From contig CAZVFX010000085.1 of assembly GCA_964626565.1 (NCBI GenBank), forward strand, positions 1 through 30,842: 30,842 nucleotides of DNA, given 5' to 3'. The notes under the pieces are model-generated. The model had not been told where the DNA came from and ran no database searches. It saw only the letters and a program-made list of their open reading frames with translations. Of the stretch, positions 16,150-24,937 are shown piece after piece. Each line of letters starts with the position of its first letter. The stretch's first letter is position 1. Position numbers and translations under genes: made by a program. The DNA comes from CAZVFX01 sp964626565 (GTDB lineage Bacteria > Myxococcota_A > UBA9042 > CAIXZC01).

Positions 16150-16902
16150 ATGAAAACAATATCGATGACTCTTACAATTGGACTAGCTGTTTTCTGGCTC
16201 TCCGCTTGCTCGGAGGAGTCCGGGCATCAGTCGGAGCCGGCGCTGCAGAAAGCCGTCGAAATGCCCGTTGTTCAGCCGGTGATGAAGGTGCCGGCCGCAC
16301 AGCCGGAACACCCCGCAGTGCAGGTTGCTGAAAACGTGGAAGTCGAGGGTGCGTGGCTGTTCGCCATGGAAACCAAACCTGAACTGCTGGAACTGACTCT
16401 CCACGGCACGAGCCAGCAGCGACTTGCCGGCCGGCTGGCGGATCAGGAAGGCCGGCGTGAAATCGTCTATTACGGAAAGGGTCGGCGAGCGCCCCAGGTG
16501 ATATTCCCCAAGGACTGGCTGCTTCCTGCAGTAGGTGCGGTGAACCGGAAGGGCGAAAGACTGGTTTGCGTCAACCGGCTCGTAGGAGCGCCTTCGGCTC
16601 TGACCAAGGGCAACGTCCCCGACCCCTCCAACGGCATAGACCTGGCCTGCCGCTGGTACTCCCCCCGGGGGTGGTCCAGAGAGTACCTGTTGCCTCGACA
16701 GGCGGCAGCCCTCTGGCTCACCGACGTCGTGGCCAAGCAGGACGGGTCGTTCCGCATCGTCTATGCGGAAGACGCCAGCGGCCTGCTGGTGGACGATGCG
16801 ACCCAGGGAGAAGGTGTCTATCGCGTGACTTTCAACCGGGGCCGACTGGGTGAGCCGGAACTGGCGAGCCGGTTCGCGCAGCCGAACAAGGAGGGGAACT
16901 AG
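16150..16902 (+). CDS. Predicted lipoprotein of unknown function
   Basis: The 250-residue product has a clear lipobox LSAC (Cys20). A short, Pro/Val/Gln-rich linker leads to a compact beta-rich domain (AWLFAMETKPELLELTLHGT, then GRREIVYYGKGRRAPQVIFP and YRVTFNRGRLGEPELA). I recognise no family. It starts ten bases after the stop of the somatomedin-B gene and ends directly at the start codon of the LDLa gene, so it is in the same operon. The in-frame ATG at 16144 lies against the AGGAG at 16139-16143, so translation from the ATG at 16150 fits better. A linker or assembly role for the neighbouring Cys-rich proteins is a guess from context. Confidence 0.85.
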   Translation: MKTISMTLTIGLAVFWLSACSEESGHQSEPALQKAVEMPVVQPVMKVPAAQPEHPAVQVAENVEVEGAWLFAMETKPELLELTLHGTSQQRLAGRLADQEGRREIVYYGKGRRAPQVIFPKDWLLPAVGAVNRKGERLVCVNRLVGAPSALTKGNVPDPSNGIDLACRWYSPRGWSREYLLPRQAAALWLTDVVAKQDGSFRIVYAEDASGLLVDDATQGEGVYRVTFNRGRLGEPELASRFAQPNKEGN

Positions 16903-18081
16903 ATGCGATACTGGATAGTCGGATTGACCATCCTGGCCCTCTGGGGACTCGGCTGTGGAGGCAGGCACGGCAGCAGCAGCGATGTCAAAACCGAGCTGGT
17001 CATGCTCGAGTGCCCGGAAGGGATGTGGCAATGCCCCGACGGCATCTGCCTGAACCCGGCCGATAAGTGCAACGGGGTTGCTCAATGCGCAGACAACGCG
17101 GACGAGGACCCGGAAATGTGTGGTGTTGAAAGTTGCACCGGGGACACCTGGCAGTGCCCGGACGGCAAGTGCATCAAGTCCTCGGCAGTGTGTGACGGTT
17201 TCCCCGACTGCCCCGGCGAAGAAGACGAAAAACAGGAGCAGTGCCCGGCTTGCCACGAGGACCTGTGGCTCTGCCCCGGCAGCGACAAATGCATTGAAGA
17301 GAGCTGGAAGTGCGACGGCTGGGAGGACTGCCCCGATGCTGCGGATGAAGACGAGGCCCTGTGCACAGGTGTCCAGTGTGAGCCCGGAGAATGGGATTGT
17401 GGGGACGGGCAGTGTCTGGCGATGCATTGGGTCTGCGACGGGTCGGAAGACTGCGCTGACGGAAGCGACGAGGTCGAGGACCTTTGCGCCAATCTAGAGT
17501 GCACCGGGGGAGCCTTCGAGTGCCCGTCCGGCGCCTGCGTCCCCCCTGAGTTACTGTGCGACGGCTGGCCCGACTGCGGGGAGAACGCCGAGGACGAGGC
17601 GGCCGCCCAATGCAACGGCACATGCGGGCTCGACGCGTGGGCATGTGGGGACGGTGGGTGCATCCTCAAGGGCAACGTCTGCGACGGGAATCCCGGCTGC
17701 GCCGACGGTAGCGACGAAGACCCCACCTTCTGCGCAGAAGCCAAGTGCACGCCTGACGGCTACTCCTGCTCCGATGGGATGATGACCATCTGCCAGGCAG
17801 GTTTCAAGACAGAAACCCCGTGTGCAGTGTTGTGTCAGTTGGACATGTATGCCGGTTTCAACAAGTGCGGCCATAACGATGACCTGGAACAGGATGTTTG
17901 CGTCTGCCTCCTCGTCCTCGAAGATGACGCCTGCGCTACTGACGGCAGCTATGGCAACGGCACTTGCGATGTGAGCTGCCCCCTGCCCGACCCCGATTGT
18001 GGAGACTACTGCGAAGAGCTGAAACTCTACGGCGACGGCGATTGCCACCCCTGGTGCCTGAATCCCGACCCGGACTGCTAA
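16903..18081 (+). CDS. Lipoprotein with six tandem LDL-receptor class A modules
   Basis: This 392-residue lipoprotein (GLGC, Cys18) has six consecutive LDLa modules from residue 37 to about 277. Each has six cysteines spaced C-x6-7-C-x4-C-x6-C-x5-C-x8-11-C. The calcium cage residues are visible, most clearly in modules 4 and 6 (CDGSEDCADGSDE and CDGNPGCADGSDE), as in animal receptors. A further Cys-rich tail runs to the end and finishes with short GxCxxxC-PDPDC motifs. The modules should bind calcium and then a ligand. The gene begins one base after the stop of the previous gene, behind AAGGAGGGG. LDLa arrays are mainly known from animals; bacterial examples are few and little studied. Confidence 0.93.
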   Translation: MRYWIVGLTILALWGLGCGGRHGSSSDVKTELVMLECPEGMWQCPDGICLNPADKCNGVAQCADNADEDPEMCGVESCTGDTWQCPDGKCIKSSAVCDGFPDCPGEEDEKQEQCPACHEDLWLCPGSDKCIEESWKCDGWEDCPDAADEDEALCTGVQCEPGEWDCGDGQCLAMHWVCDGSEDCADGSDEVEDLCANLECTGGAFECPSGACVPPELLCDGWPDCGENAEDEAAAQCNGTCGLDAWACGDGGCILKGNVCDGNPGCADGSDEDPTFCAEAKCTPDGYSCSDGMMTICQAGFKTETPCAVLCQLDMYAGFNKCGHNDDLEQDVCVCLLVLEDDACATDGSYGNGTCDVSCPLPDPDCGDYCEELKLYGDGDCHPWCLNPDPDC

Positions 18082-18141
18082 GAAGATTCCAGCCCGCCAC
18101 TCCCGTATGCTATGCTCTGCCTCAGGGTAGTGGAGGGGAAA

Positions 18142-20823
18142 ATGAACAAGTATCTTGTGCTCCTTTGTCTCGGTTTGGCTGCAGCCTGCGGCGCGACAGG
18201 TGATGGGACGGCCGGGGCCGATGTGATTGACATACAGGCGGCCGACGTAGACACCGACGACGTATCACGTTCGGACGATGACGGCGTCGGTCCCGACGCT
18301 GCCGGAGACGGCTGGCTTGATGTGGCCGGTGACACTCCTCCCGATTTCCTTTCCAACGAGGGAATCTCGCCGTTCTCTGATGCAACGTTGGATGGCTCCC
18401 CGGATATCGGTCCCGACCTTCCCGAAGAAGTCTGCGAAGGCCAGGACGATGACTGCGATGGCGTTTCCAATGAAGACGACAATTGTCCGGTCCTTGAAAA
18501 CCCACTTCAGGAAGACTTCGATGAAGACGGGCAGGGGGACGTCTGTGACGCGGACGACGACGGAGACGGCGTGGCCGACATCGACGACGCTTTTCCCCAT
18601 GACCCGGCGGAGTGGTCCGACGTCGATGGCGACGGCATTGGAGACAACGCGGACGTGGAGGAGTGCGACGGAGTGGACAACGACGGGGACGGACTGGTGG
18701 ATGAGGAACTGCCGGTCACCTGGTTCTACCCCGATGCAGACGGTGACGGCTTTGGCGCCGGCGCAGGCAGTAGCTGCGCCAGCCTGTTTGCCGAAGGTGT
18801 GACCGAAGACGGAGTCTACGAAATCTGGCCGGATTCCATTGACGGGCCTGCGATGCAGGTCTACTGCGACATGACCACCGACGGCGGCGGCTGGACCCGG
18901 GTCTTCTATCACGATATTGCAGATGGCTACTACGCCTCCGATGAAGAGGCCCACGAACTCAACGTGGATAACCCCTTGAGCCTGCGCTATTCTATCCTCA
19001 GCTATCTCGACTCGTTCCGCTCTTCGGGCAACACCCTCGACCTTCGCATCAACTGGCCCAATACAGACATCCCCGGCCGCAACATCTGGCGGCAGGAGTC
19101 GAATCCAACGACCGGGCCGGTAGTGGGATACGAGGGAGTGGACATCGACTATACAGCCCAATACTGGGGAGGCTTGGAACTCGGTGGCAATCCAACCTAT
19201 CTCGATGGGTCGGTAAACCACAACAACTGGTTCTACTCCATCGGCTCCCAGGTCCCCTGGAACAACCCGCCCGGCATTCCCGCCTACACTCCCCAGTCGC
19301 CGCGGGTGGCGCTGTGGGTGCGTCCCGATGACGCACTGGCCGGAGGCGGCCCGGCAGAACTTTGCGGCCCCCTGCCCGGGTATGCGGAAGTTACCGGCGA
19401 TTGCGACGATACCAAATCCTATGCTTATCCCGACGCCCCGGAGGAGTGCAACGGCGTCGACGATAATTGCGACGGAGTCGTGGACGAAGATTGCCCCTAC
19501 GGCGACCTGCAACTCACAGGCATGCCCCAGCCGTTGCACTTCTATGCCAGGGACCTTGACTCAGGCCTGTGCAGTTTCTTCGTCGAGGGCGAAACTCTGG
19601 GTGTCGCAAGCGACGTGCAAGTCACAGTCTTGGAGGACGGGCAGCCGCTGGCGGAAGCGGTCGGTCAAGGTTCTCCCTTCGCCATAGAAGTGACCATCCA
19701 AGCCGGGTTGCATCTGTACGAGGTGGTCGTCGCCTGGGACAACGGAACCGGCTGGTGGAAACCGGCTGCTTCGTTCACCGATATCGTTTGTGGAGATGTT
19801 TTCCTCATCGACGGGCAATCCAATGCCGTAGCCAAGGATTACCACGGGGAGCAACTGGCCGACGCGGCCCAAAATACCTTCGTGCGCAGTTTCGGAAGCT
19901 CGGTGAACAACAACAGTGTGGCAAACGACGTCAGTTTCTCCATGGCGGTAGCTGAGGCAGCGTACACCAACGGGGCAGTTGGCCAGTGGGGACTGAGGCT
20001 GGCCAACGTGATCATGGAGACCCAGAGTATGCCGGTGCTTTTCATTAATGGCGCGGTGGGCGGCACTAAGGTCGCTCAGCATCAACGCAACGATGACAAC
20101 CCCGAGGACCTGAGCACAATCTACGGGCGACTGCTCTGGCGTGTGAACCAGGCCAAGGTCGCAGACTCGGTGCGGGCTATCTTCTGGCACCAGGGTGAGA
20201 GCGACGGGGCCATGGCGTACGACACCTATCTCGGACTCTGGACCTCCATGTATGAAGACTGGCTGGAAGACTATCCCAATGTGGAAGGTATCTACCCGTT
20301 CCAGGTCAGGGCGGGATGCGGCAATCCCACCTGGAATCGCAACGTCCACCGGGATCTGCCCGATATCCTGGACCTGGTCACGGGGCACATGAGCACCACC
20401 GGGGTAGACGGCCACGACGGCTGCCATTTTTACAACCAGACCTACTTGGAGTGGGGCCAACGCATGGCCCGTCTCGTCAACCGGGACCTTTACGGAACTG
20501 ATGTCCCGGGTAACATCGAGGCCCCCGACCCGGTGGCGGCTGCGTGGACCGGTCCGGGACAACTCACCATCGACTACGGTGATACGGGGGGCGGGATGGT
20601 GCTGCAGCAAGGGACCATGGCCTATTTCAGCCTTTCTGACGGCACCATCGTCGTTGGCGCCGAGGTGGAAGGGAACAACGTGGTCTTGACCACTGCTTCT
20701 CCCAGCACCGCAATGTACGTTTCCTTTGTCGACCTAGCCGGCGACATCCCATGGCTGGTCAACGACCTCGGTATCGGCAGTTTCGCCTACTATCAGCTCC
20801 CTGTGGCCCCGTACCAACCATAA
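18142..20823 (+). CDS. Multidomain lipoprotein: TSP3-like repeats, fibrinogen-like domain, sialate O-acetylesterase-like domain
   Basis: This 893-residue lipoprotein (AAAC, Cys16) has an acidic linker and then aspartate-rich thrombospondin type 3-like repeats (about 95-175). A MopE-type motif begins at 194 (WFYPDADGDGFG) and resumes at 413 (GYAEVTGDCDD), ending in CNGVDDNCDGVVDEDC at 436-451. Between lies a fibrinogen-like domain with YCDMTTDGGGWT at 241-252. The C-terminal half is an SGNH/sialate O-acetylesterase-like hydrolase: GQSN with Ser560, HQGES at 683-687 and D759-x-x-H762. The likely reaction is removal of O-acetyl groups from glycans. GGAGGGG precedes the ATG at 18142; an earlier in-frame ATG (18112) has none. 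It follows the LDLa gene by 60 bases. Confidence 0.92.
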   Translation: MNKYLVLLCLGLAAACGATGDGTAGADVIDIQAADVDTDDVSRSDDDGVGPDAAGDGWLDVAGDTPPDFLSNEGISPFSDATLDGSPDIGPDLPEEVCEGQDDDCDGVSNEDDNCPVLENPLQEDFDEDGQGDVCDADDDGDGVADIDDAFPHDPAEWSDVDGDGIGDNADVEECDGVDNDGDGLVDEELPVTWFYPDADGDGFGAGAGSSCASLFAEGVTEDGVYEIWPDSIDGPAMQVYCDMTTDGGGWTRVFYHDIADGYYASDEEAHELNVDNPLSLRYSILSYLDSFRSSGNTLDLRINWPNTDIPGRNIWRQESNPTTGPVVGYEGVDIDYTAQYWGGLELGGNPTYLDGSVNHNNWFYSIGSQVPWNNPPGIPAYTPQSPRVALWVRPDDALAGGGPAELCGPLPGYAEVTGDCDDTKSYAYPDAPEECNGVDDNCDGVVDEDCPYGDLQLTGMPQPLHFYARDLDSGLCSFFVEGETLGVASDVQVTVLEDGQPLAEAVGQGSPFAIEVTIQAGLHLYEVVVAWDNGTGWWKPAASFTDIVCGDVFLIDGQSNAVAKDYHGEQLADAAQNTFVRSFGSSVNNNSVANDVSFSMAVAEAAYTNGAVGQWGLRLANVIMETQSMPVLFINGAVGGTKVAQHQRNDDNPEDLSTIYGRLLWRVNQAKVADSVRAIFWHQGESDGAMAYDTYLGLWTSMYEDWLEDYPNVEGIYPFQVRAGCGNPTWNRNVHRDLPDILDLVTGHMSTTGVDGHDGCHFYNQTYLEWGQRMARLVNRDLYGTDVPGNIEAPDPVAAAWTGPGQLTIDYGDTGGGMVLQQGTMAYFSLSDGTIVVGAEVEGNNVVLTTASPSTAMYVSFVDLAGDIPWLVNDLGIGSFAYYQLPVAPYQP

Positions 20824-20874
20824 TTGACGGTGGGTCAGGCCTGGCCTTCGCCGCTCGGCCGGCGGCGGAAAGAA

Positions 20875-20903
20875 TTGACATCCGCTTGTCGGGCGACTAT
20901 AAG
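20875..20903 (+). promoter_or_regulatory. Near-consensus promoter for lepA-hemW
   Basis: TTGACA at 20875-20880 and TATAAG at 20898-20903 are exactly 17 bases apart. Transcription should begin near 20910. This puts the open frame from 20824 before the message starts, so the lepA start must be later. Confidence 0.85.
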
Positions 20904-20964
20904 ATTGCTCCACGTGCGGCTGAAGCCTTCCCTGCGGCCGGCCGGTCACCTGCATGAGGTTTCC

Positions 20965-22767
20965 TTGGAAAGGCAGGACATACGCAACTTCTGCATTATC
21001 GCCCACATTGACCACGGCAAGACCTCTCTGTCCGACGCGCTGCTGCGCCGCACCGGGACCATCTCCGAGCGGGAGACCCGCAGTCTGCTCCTCGACAGCA
21101 TGGACCTGGAACGGGAAAGGGGCATAACCATCAAGTCTTCCGCAGTCACCATGGACTACGACGCCGCCGACGGACACGGCTATCTGTTGAACCTCATCGA
21201 TACACCGGGGCACGTCGATTTTTCGTACGAAGTCTCCCGGGCGCTGGCCGGGTGCGAAGGCGCGCTGCTGGTTGTCGACGCGACCCAGGGCGTACAGGCT
21301 CAAACCATGGCCAACCTGTACAAGGCGATGGAATTGGACCTCGTCGTAATCCCCGTGATCAACAAGATAGACCTACCCAATCTGGATATCGATCGCATCC
21401 TGCAGCAGGTTGACGAAGAACTGGGCCTTGACCCGGAAATGGCGCTTCTTTGTAGTGCCAAGAGCGGTCAAGGCGTGGACGAGGTACTGGAGGCGGTGGT
21501 CAAGCATATTCCGCCACCGGAAGGAAGTGCCGAAAAAGCTCTCCAGGCGCTCATGTTCGACTCTCATTATGACCCCTACCGGGGCGCCATAATGTACGTT
21601 CGCATCATGGAAGGGGTGGTCCGTGCGGGCGAAACCATTCGTCTCATGTCCACGGGCAGAACTGCCAGGGTGGAAGAGGTCGGCCGCTTCCGGCTGAAAC
21701 CCAAACCCCGGCCGGAACTGGCCGCGGGCGAAGTTGGCTACATCGCCGCGGGGATCAAGTCGGTAGGGGAAACTCCTATCGGTGATACGGTCACCATCGA
21801 TGCATGTCCCGCACCCGAGCCGCTGCCCGGCTTTGTGCAAGTCATGCCCGTCGTATTCTCATCGTTCTATCCGGTCAATACCGACGACTTCGAGGAGTTC
21901 TCAGCCGCACTCTCCAAGCTGGCTCTAAACGACGCTTCCCTCCACTTTCAAAGAGAGTCATCAACCGCTCTCGGCTCCGGTTTTCGATGCGGCTTTCTGG
22001 GACTCCTGCACGCGGAGATCACCCAGGAACGATTGGAGCGGGAGTACGGCCTGGCGCTGTTCGTCACCGCGCCTTCGGTGCAATACCGGGTGACCTTGAA
22101 AGATGGAACTATGGTCAATGTGGACAACCCGGCCCGGTACCCCGACCCGGTAACCATCGACCACGCCGAGGAACCCTACATCAGGGCGTCCATGATTATG
22201 CCCGACGAGTACCTCGGTTCTGTGATCAAGATCTGCATGGAACGCCGGGGCGTGAATCCACAACATACGTACGTGGGCACGCGCCGCGTTGAGTTGCGGC
22301 TCGAACTGCCCCTGGCTGAAGTGATCTACGACTTCTACGACTACCTGAAGTCCCTCACCCGCGGGTACGGGTCCTTCGAGTACGACTTCATCGGCTTTCG
22401 CCCCGCTCAACTCGTCAAATTGGACATCAGGGTCAACGGTGAACCTGTGGATGCCCTCTCCATGCTGCTCCATCATGATCGGGCCCAGGGTAGGGCGCGG
22501 GCCATCTGCGTGAAACTCAAGGATGAGGTGCCCCGCCACCAGTTCAAAATCGCCATCCAGGGGGCCATCGGCGGCAAGATCATTGCCCGTGAAACCGTTT
22601 CCGCGGTGCGCAAGGACGTCACCGCCAAATGTTACGGTGGCGACGTCTCACGTAAGCGGAAGTTGTTGGAAAAACAGAAGGCCGGAAAGAAACGGATGAA
22701 AACCTTCGGCGACGTCACCATCCCCCAGAAGGCGTTCTTCGCAGTGTTGAAGCGGAACGATGATTGA
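20965..22767 (+). CDS. lepA: Elongation factor 4 (LepA) translational GTPase
   Basis: This 600-residue GTPase binds the ribosome and can move tRNAs backwards during stress or initiation. G motifs: AHIDHGKT at residues 13-20, the RGITI effector segment, DTPGH at 79-83, NKID at 133-136 and SAK at 164-166. The typical LepA middle (LGFRCGFLG-type GSGFRCGFLGLLHAEITQER) and the unique C-terminal signature YGGDVSRKRKLLEKQKAGKK are present. The P-loop continues TSLSDALL where most LepA proteins read STLADRLL, a visible variation. The TTG at 20965 follows GAGG with five bases of spacing and gives the usual length; an extension to 20824 runs across the promoter. The stop overlaps the start of hemW by eight bases. 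Confidence 0.95.
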   Translation: MERQDIRNFCIIAHIDHGKTSLSDALLRRTGTISERETRSLLLDSMDLERERGITIKSSAVTMDYDAADGHGYLLNLIDTPGHVDFSYEVSRALAGCEGALLVVDATQGVQAQTMANLYKAMELDLVVIPVINKIDLPNLDIDRILQQVDEELGLDPEMALLCSAKSGQGVDEVLEAVVKHIPPPEGSAEKALQALMFDSHYDPYRGAIMYVRIMEGVVRAGETIRLMSTGRTARVEEVGRFRLKPKPRPELAAGEVGYIAAGIKSVGETPIGDTVTIDACPAPEPLPGFVQVMPVVFSSFYPVNTDDFEEFSAALSKLALNDASLHFQRESSTALGSGFRCGFLGLLHAEITQERLEREYGLALFVTAPSVQYRVTLKDGTMVNVDNPARYPDPVTIDHAEEPYIRASMIMPDEYLGSVIKICMERRGVNPQHTYVGTRRVELRLELPLAEVIYDFYDYLKSLTRGYGSFEYDFIGFRPAQLVKLDIRVNGEPVDALSMLLHHDRAQGRARAICVKLKDEVPRHQFKIAIQGAIGGKIIARETVSAVRKDVTAKCYGGDVSRKRKLLEKQKAGKKRMKTFGDVTIPQKAFFAVLKRNDD

Positions 22768-23905
22768 GCCGTTGGCAGCGGTCCCCCACCACCTCTACAT
22801 CCACGTCCCGTTCTGCCTGAGCAAGTGCGGCTATTGCGCGTTCTACTCCGTCGCTAATCGTGACGACGGAGCGTTGGACCGCTATGTGGACGCGCTAATC
22901 GTTGAAGCCGGGCAGTGCGCAGACGGTGACGGCTGGAAGACGATCTATCTGGGCGGCGGGACTCCATCCATACTCGGCCCTGACCGAGTTGGACAGATAC
23001 TCAGCGCTGTGGGCGCACCTTCCCTGAATGCTGAAGTGACCCTCGAAATCAATCCGGAGACCGTGGCCGCGGCAGATTTTGACGCGCTGGCTGCGGCGGG
23101 GGTAAACCGCGTCAGCATCGGTGTTCAGTCCTTCAGCAATGAAGCCCTCGCCTTCCTCGGAAGGGCCCACGACTTCGCTCGTGCAGCGGACGCTGTAGCG
23201 GCCGCGCTGGACAGCGGTCTACGGGTGAGCATCGACCTTATCTACGGCCTCGCCGGGCAGAGTGCAGACAGGTGGAGGCGTGAGCTCGACCGGGTGCCCG
23301 CTCTTGGTGTGGAGCACCTGTCAGCCTACGAACTGACCTGGGAACCCAATACGCCCCTTGGCCGTCAGCACGGCGGCGGCCGGGATGATCGTTCCGAACT
23401 GTTCTTCGCCACTCACGAACACCTGGCAAGTCTCGGGTTCCAAGGGTACGAGGTGTCGTCCTTCGCCGGATCGCCCGACGCCCGCAGCCGGCATAACCTT
23501 GCCACGTGGTCCCACCGGCCCTACCTCGGGCTGGGCCCCGGGGCGCACAGCCTGCTGGGTGCCGGCAGAGCCGCGCAGCGCAGATGGAACGAGCCTGACC
23601 TGGCCGGCTGGCTCCAAGCCTTAGAGCGGGGCGCCCCGCCTCCACGGGAGACGGAAAGCCTCACGCCACAACAGCGGTTGCTGGAGCGGGTGATGCTGGG
23701 CCTGCGCACAACCGACGGTATCGATGTGGCGGGATGCGTGGCCGAACTGGGGTTGGACCTTCAGCGCATGGCCGGCGAACACGCCGAGCGTCTGGCAGCC
23801 CAAGGGCTCCTGACCATCACACCGGGACGCTGGCAGCCTTCCCTGCGCGGTATGGCCCTGGCCGATCGACTGGCACTGCAACTGGTGGAAGGGGTCAGCC
23901 CTTAG
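22760..23905 (+). CDS. hemW: HemW-like radical SAM protein (heme chaperone family)
   Basis: This 381-residue cytoplasmic protein belongs to the HemN/HemW radical SAM family. C19-x3-C23-x2-C26 (CLSKCGYC) binds the 4Fe-4S cluster, with the nearby YLGGGTPS motif for AdoMet. The segment NRVSIGVQSF is a family hallmark, and the C-terminal HemN-type domain (about 300-381) is present. The short N-terminus lacks the extension of true HemN oxidases, which fits HemW, a heme-binding chaperone. It overlaps lepA by eight bases (ATGATTGA), the same gene order found in Bacillus and many other bacteria, so translation is probably coupled. It ends in a four-base convergent overlap with the next gene. Confidence 0.93.
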   Translation: MIEPLAAVPHHLYIHVPFCLSKCGYCAFYSVANRDDGALDRYVDALIVEAGQCADGDGWKTIYLGGGTPSILGPDRVGQILSAVGAPSLNAEVTLEINPETVAAADFDALAAAGVNRVSIGVQSFSNEALAFLGRAHDFARAADAVAAALDSGLRVSIDLIYGLAGQSADRWRRELDRVPALGVEHLSAYELTWEPNTPLGRQHGGGRDDRSELFFATHEHLASLGFQGYEVSSFAGSPDARSRHNLATWSHRPYLGLGPGAHSLLGAGRAAQRRWNEPDLAGWLQALERGAPPPRETESLTPQQRLLERVMLGLRTTDGIDVAGCVAELGLDLQRMAGEHAERLAAQGLLTITPGRWQPSLRGMALADRLALQLVEGVSP

Positions 23906-24654
23906 TCCTGGTCGGACGTGACCTTGCCGAAAGCGGATCGAAGGCGATCGCGAGTGGCCTTCAGACGGGCGGTCACCGCCGGCAAGACGTTCTCGGCGAT
24001 GCCTCCGTCAAGATACTTCATGGCCGCGTCATACGTGATGTAACGGTAGTCCTTCTGCTTGTCCGGCTCCACCGGGTGTGCCCCTTCCACGTACTCTCGC
24101 TTGACCTTGCGAAAGACCACCACCTTGATATCGTACCTGGTGGCGGGGTCGGAGTCACCGTGAGGCTGCCACTGCCACCATTCGCTACCCAACAACGTGT
24201 GGGCCGCGGCCTGGGGACCGAAATCCCCGTAGTCGAGCACCAGCTTGCCGGGAACCGCTTCCCGGATCGGCACGTGCACGGGCGAGAGGCCGGTCGTTGA
24301 GAGAATCAAACTGCCTTCGCCGGGGATTGGTGACTCAAAAGCCCAAACCGGGTGCCCGTCACATTTCTCTTCGGTAAGCTTGAATACTGCCTCCAGCAGT
24401 ACATCCCCATGTTTCACGGTCATCTTGGAAGCGTCCAGCGGAGCGTCGACCAGTTTGGAGCAGCGACCTCCCGCACAACTCTGGGCAACGTTCTGGAATG
24501 TGACCCGGAGCACACCCCCCGCAGGGACCACGCCCGCGGCCTCGCAGCCCGGCCCTAACACCTGGATCTCGGGAAACGGGCCCGCGGCCGAAGCGAGGAC
24601 TGGCCAGGACAACGTCAAAATGAAAATAACCGTAACTGCCTTCAGTATTTGCAT
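23902..24654 (-). CDS. Secreted or periplasmic protein of unknown function
   Basis: The 250-residue product has a signal peptide (MQILKAVTVIFILTLSWPVL, then ASA-AG). The mature part begins with a beta-rich domain (GVLRVTFQNVAQSCAGGRC, with four cysteines) and ends with a helical, charged tail. WWQWQPHGDSDPATRYDIKV is a conspicuous aromatic patch. I do not recognise a family or enzyme signature. It is convergent with hemW and overlaps it by four bases. No promoter could be placed with confidence. Start choice is by the ATG before the signal peptide and a GGAGG-like site (GGAGGATGCC). Confidence 0.8.
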   Translation of the reverse strand: MQILKAVTVIFILTLSWPVLASAAGPFPEIQVLGPGCEAAGVVPAGGVLRVTFQNVAQSCAGGRCSKLVDAPLDASKMTVKHGDVLLEAVFKLTEEKCDGHPVWAFESPIPGEGSLILSTTGLSPVHVPIREAVPGKLVLDYGDFGPQAAAHTLLGSEWWQWQPHGDSDPATRYDIKVVVFRKVKREYVEGAHPVEPDKQKDYRYITYDAAMKYLDGGIAENVLPAVTARLKATRDRLRSAFGKVTSDQD

Positions 24655-24937
24655 GGCATCCTCCGCTATCCGCTACCCGATAGTTCAGTGTACTCCGATT
24701 TCACCGTCTGGCTAGAACAACCGGCCAACGCAGGCAGGCCTCCGGCCTGGATACGCAGGAAGCGGTACTATAGATTCAAAATAGGTGGAGGGGAACGTGC
24801 TTTGACAGGTTCCTGCCTGAGGGTAACGCTCTTCCCTGTGAGTCCCAGCCCTGAGACGATAATGTGCGTCTGCGGTTTCTCAGGGCCAATCCCGGACCAT
24901 GGGGCGTAGCCTTGGGCTCAATCGGGTAGGGCGGAAG
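24655..24937. other. Intergenic region with two inverted repeats and no gene
   Basis: This 283-base gap holds no supported gene. CAGGCC-TCC-GGCCTG at 24735-24749 is a perfect hairpin. CCCTGAGA (24849-24856) and TCTCAGGG (24878-24885) form an 8-bp inverted repeat with a 21-base loop, which may terminate transcription from the minus-strand TfoX-N gene. On the plus strand a GGAGGGG followed by GTG at about 24797 opens only two codons (GTG CTT TGA). Confidence 0.4.

Noticed and set aside
16183..17427. Antisense 414-residue open frame
   Set aside because: It covers parts of two well-supported plus-strand genes and has no domain or signal.
18265..20610. Two long antisense open frames opposite the multidomain esterase gene
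   Set aside because: The plus strand has clear domains, a lipobox and a ribosome site throughout; the antisense frames are by-products of GC-rich codons.
20824..20964. N-terminal extension of LepA
   Set aside because: It crosses a near-consensus promoter and does not match the family.
24790..24805. Start of a small gene behind GGAGGGG in the 24.7 kb gap
   Set aside because: The GTG is followed by one sense codon and a stop.
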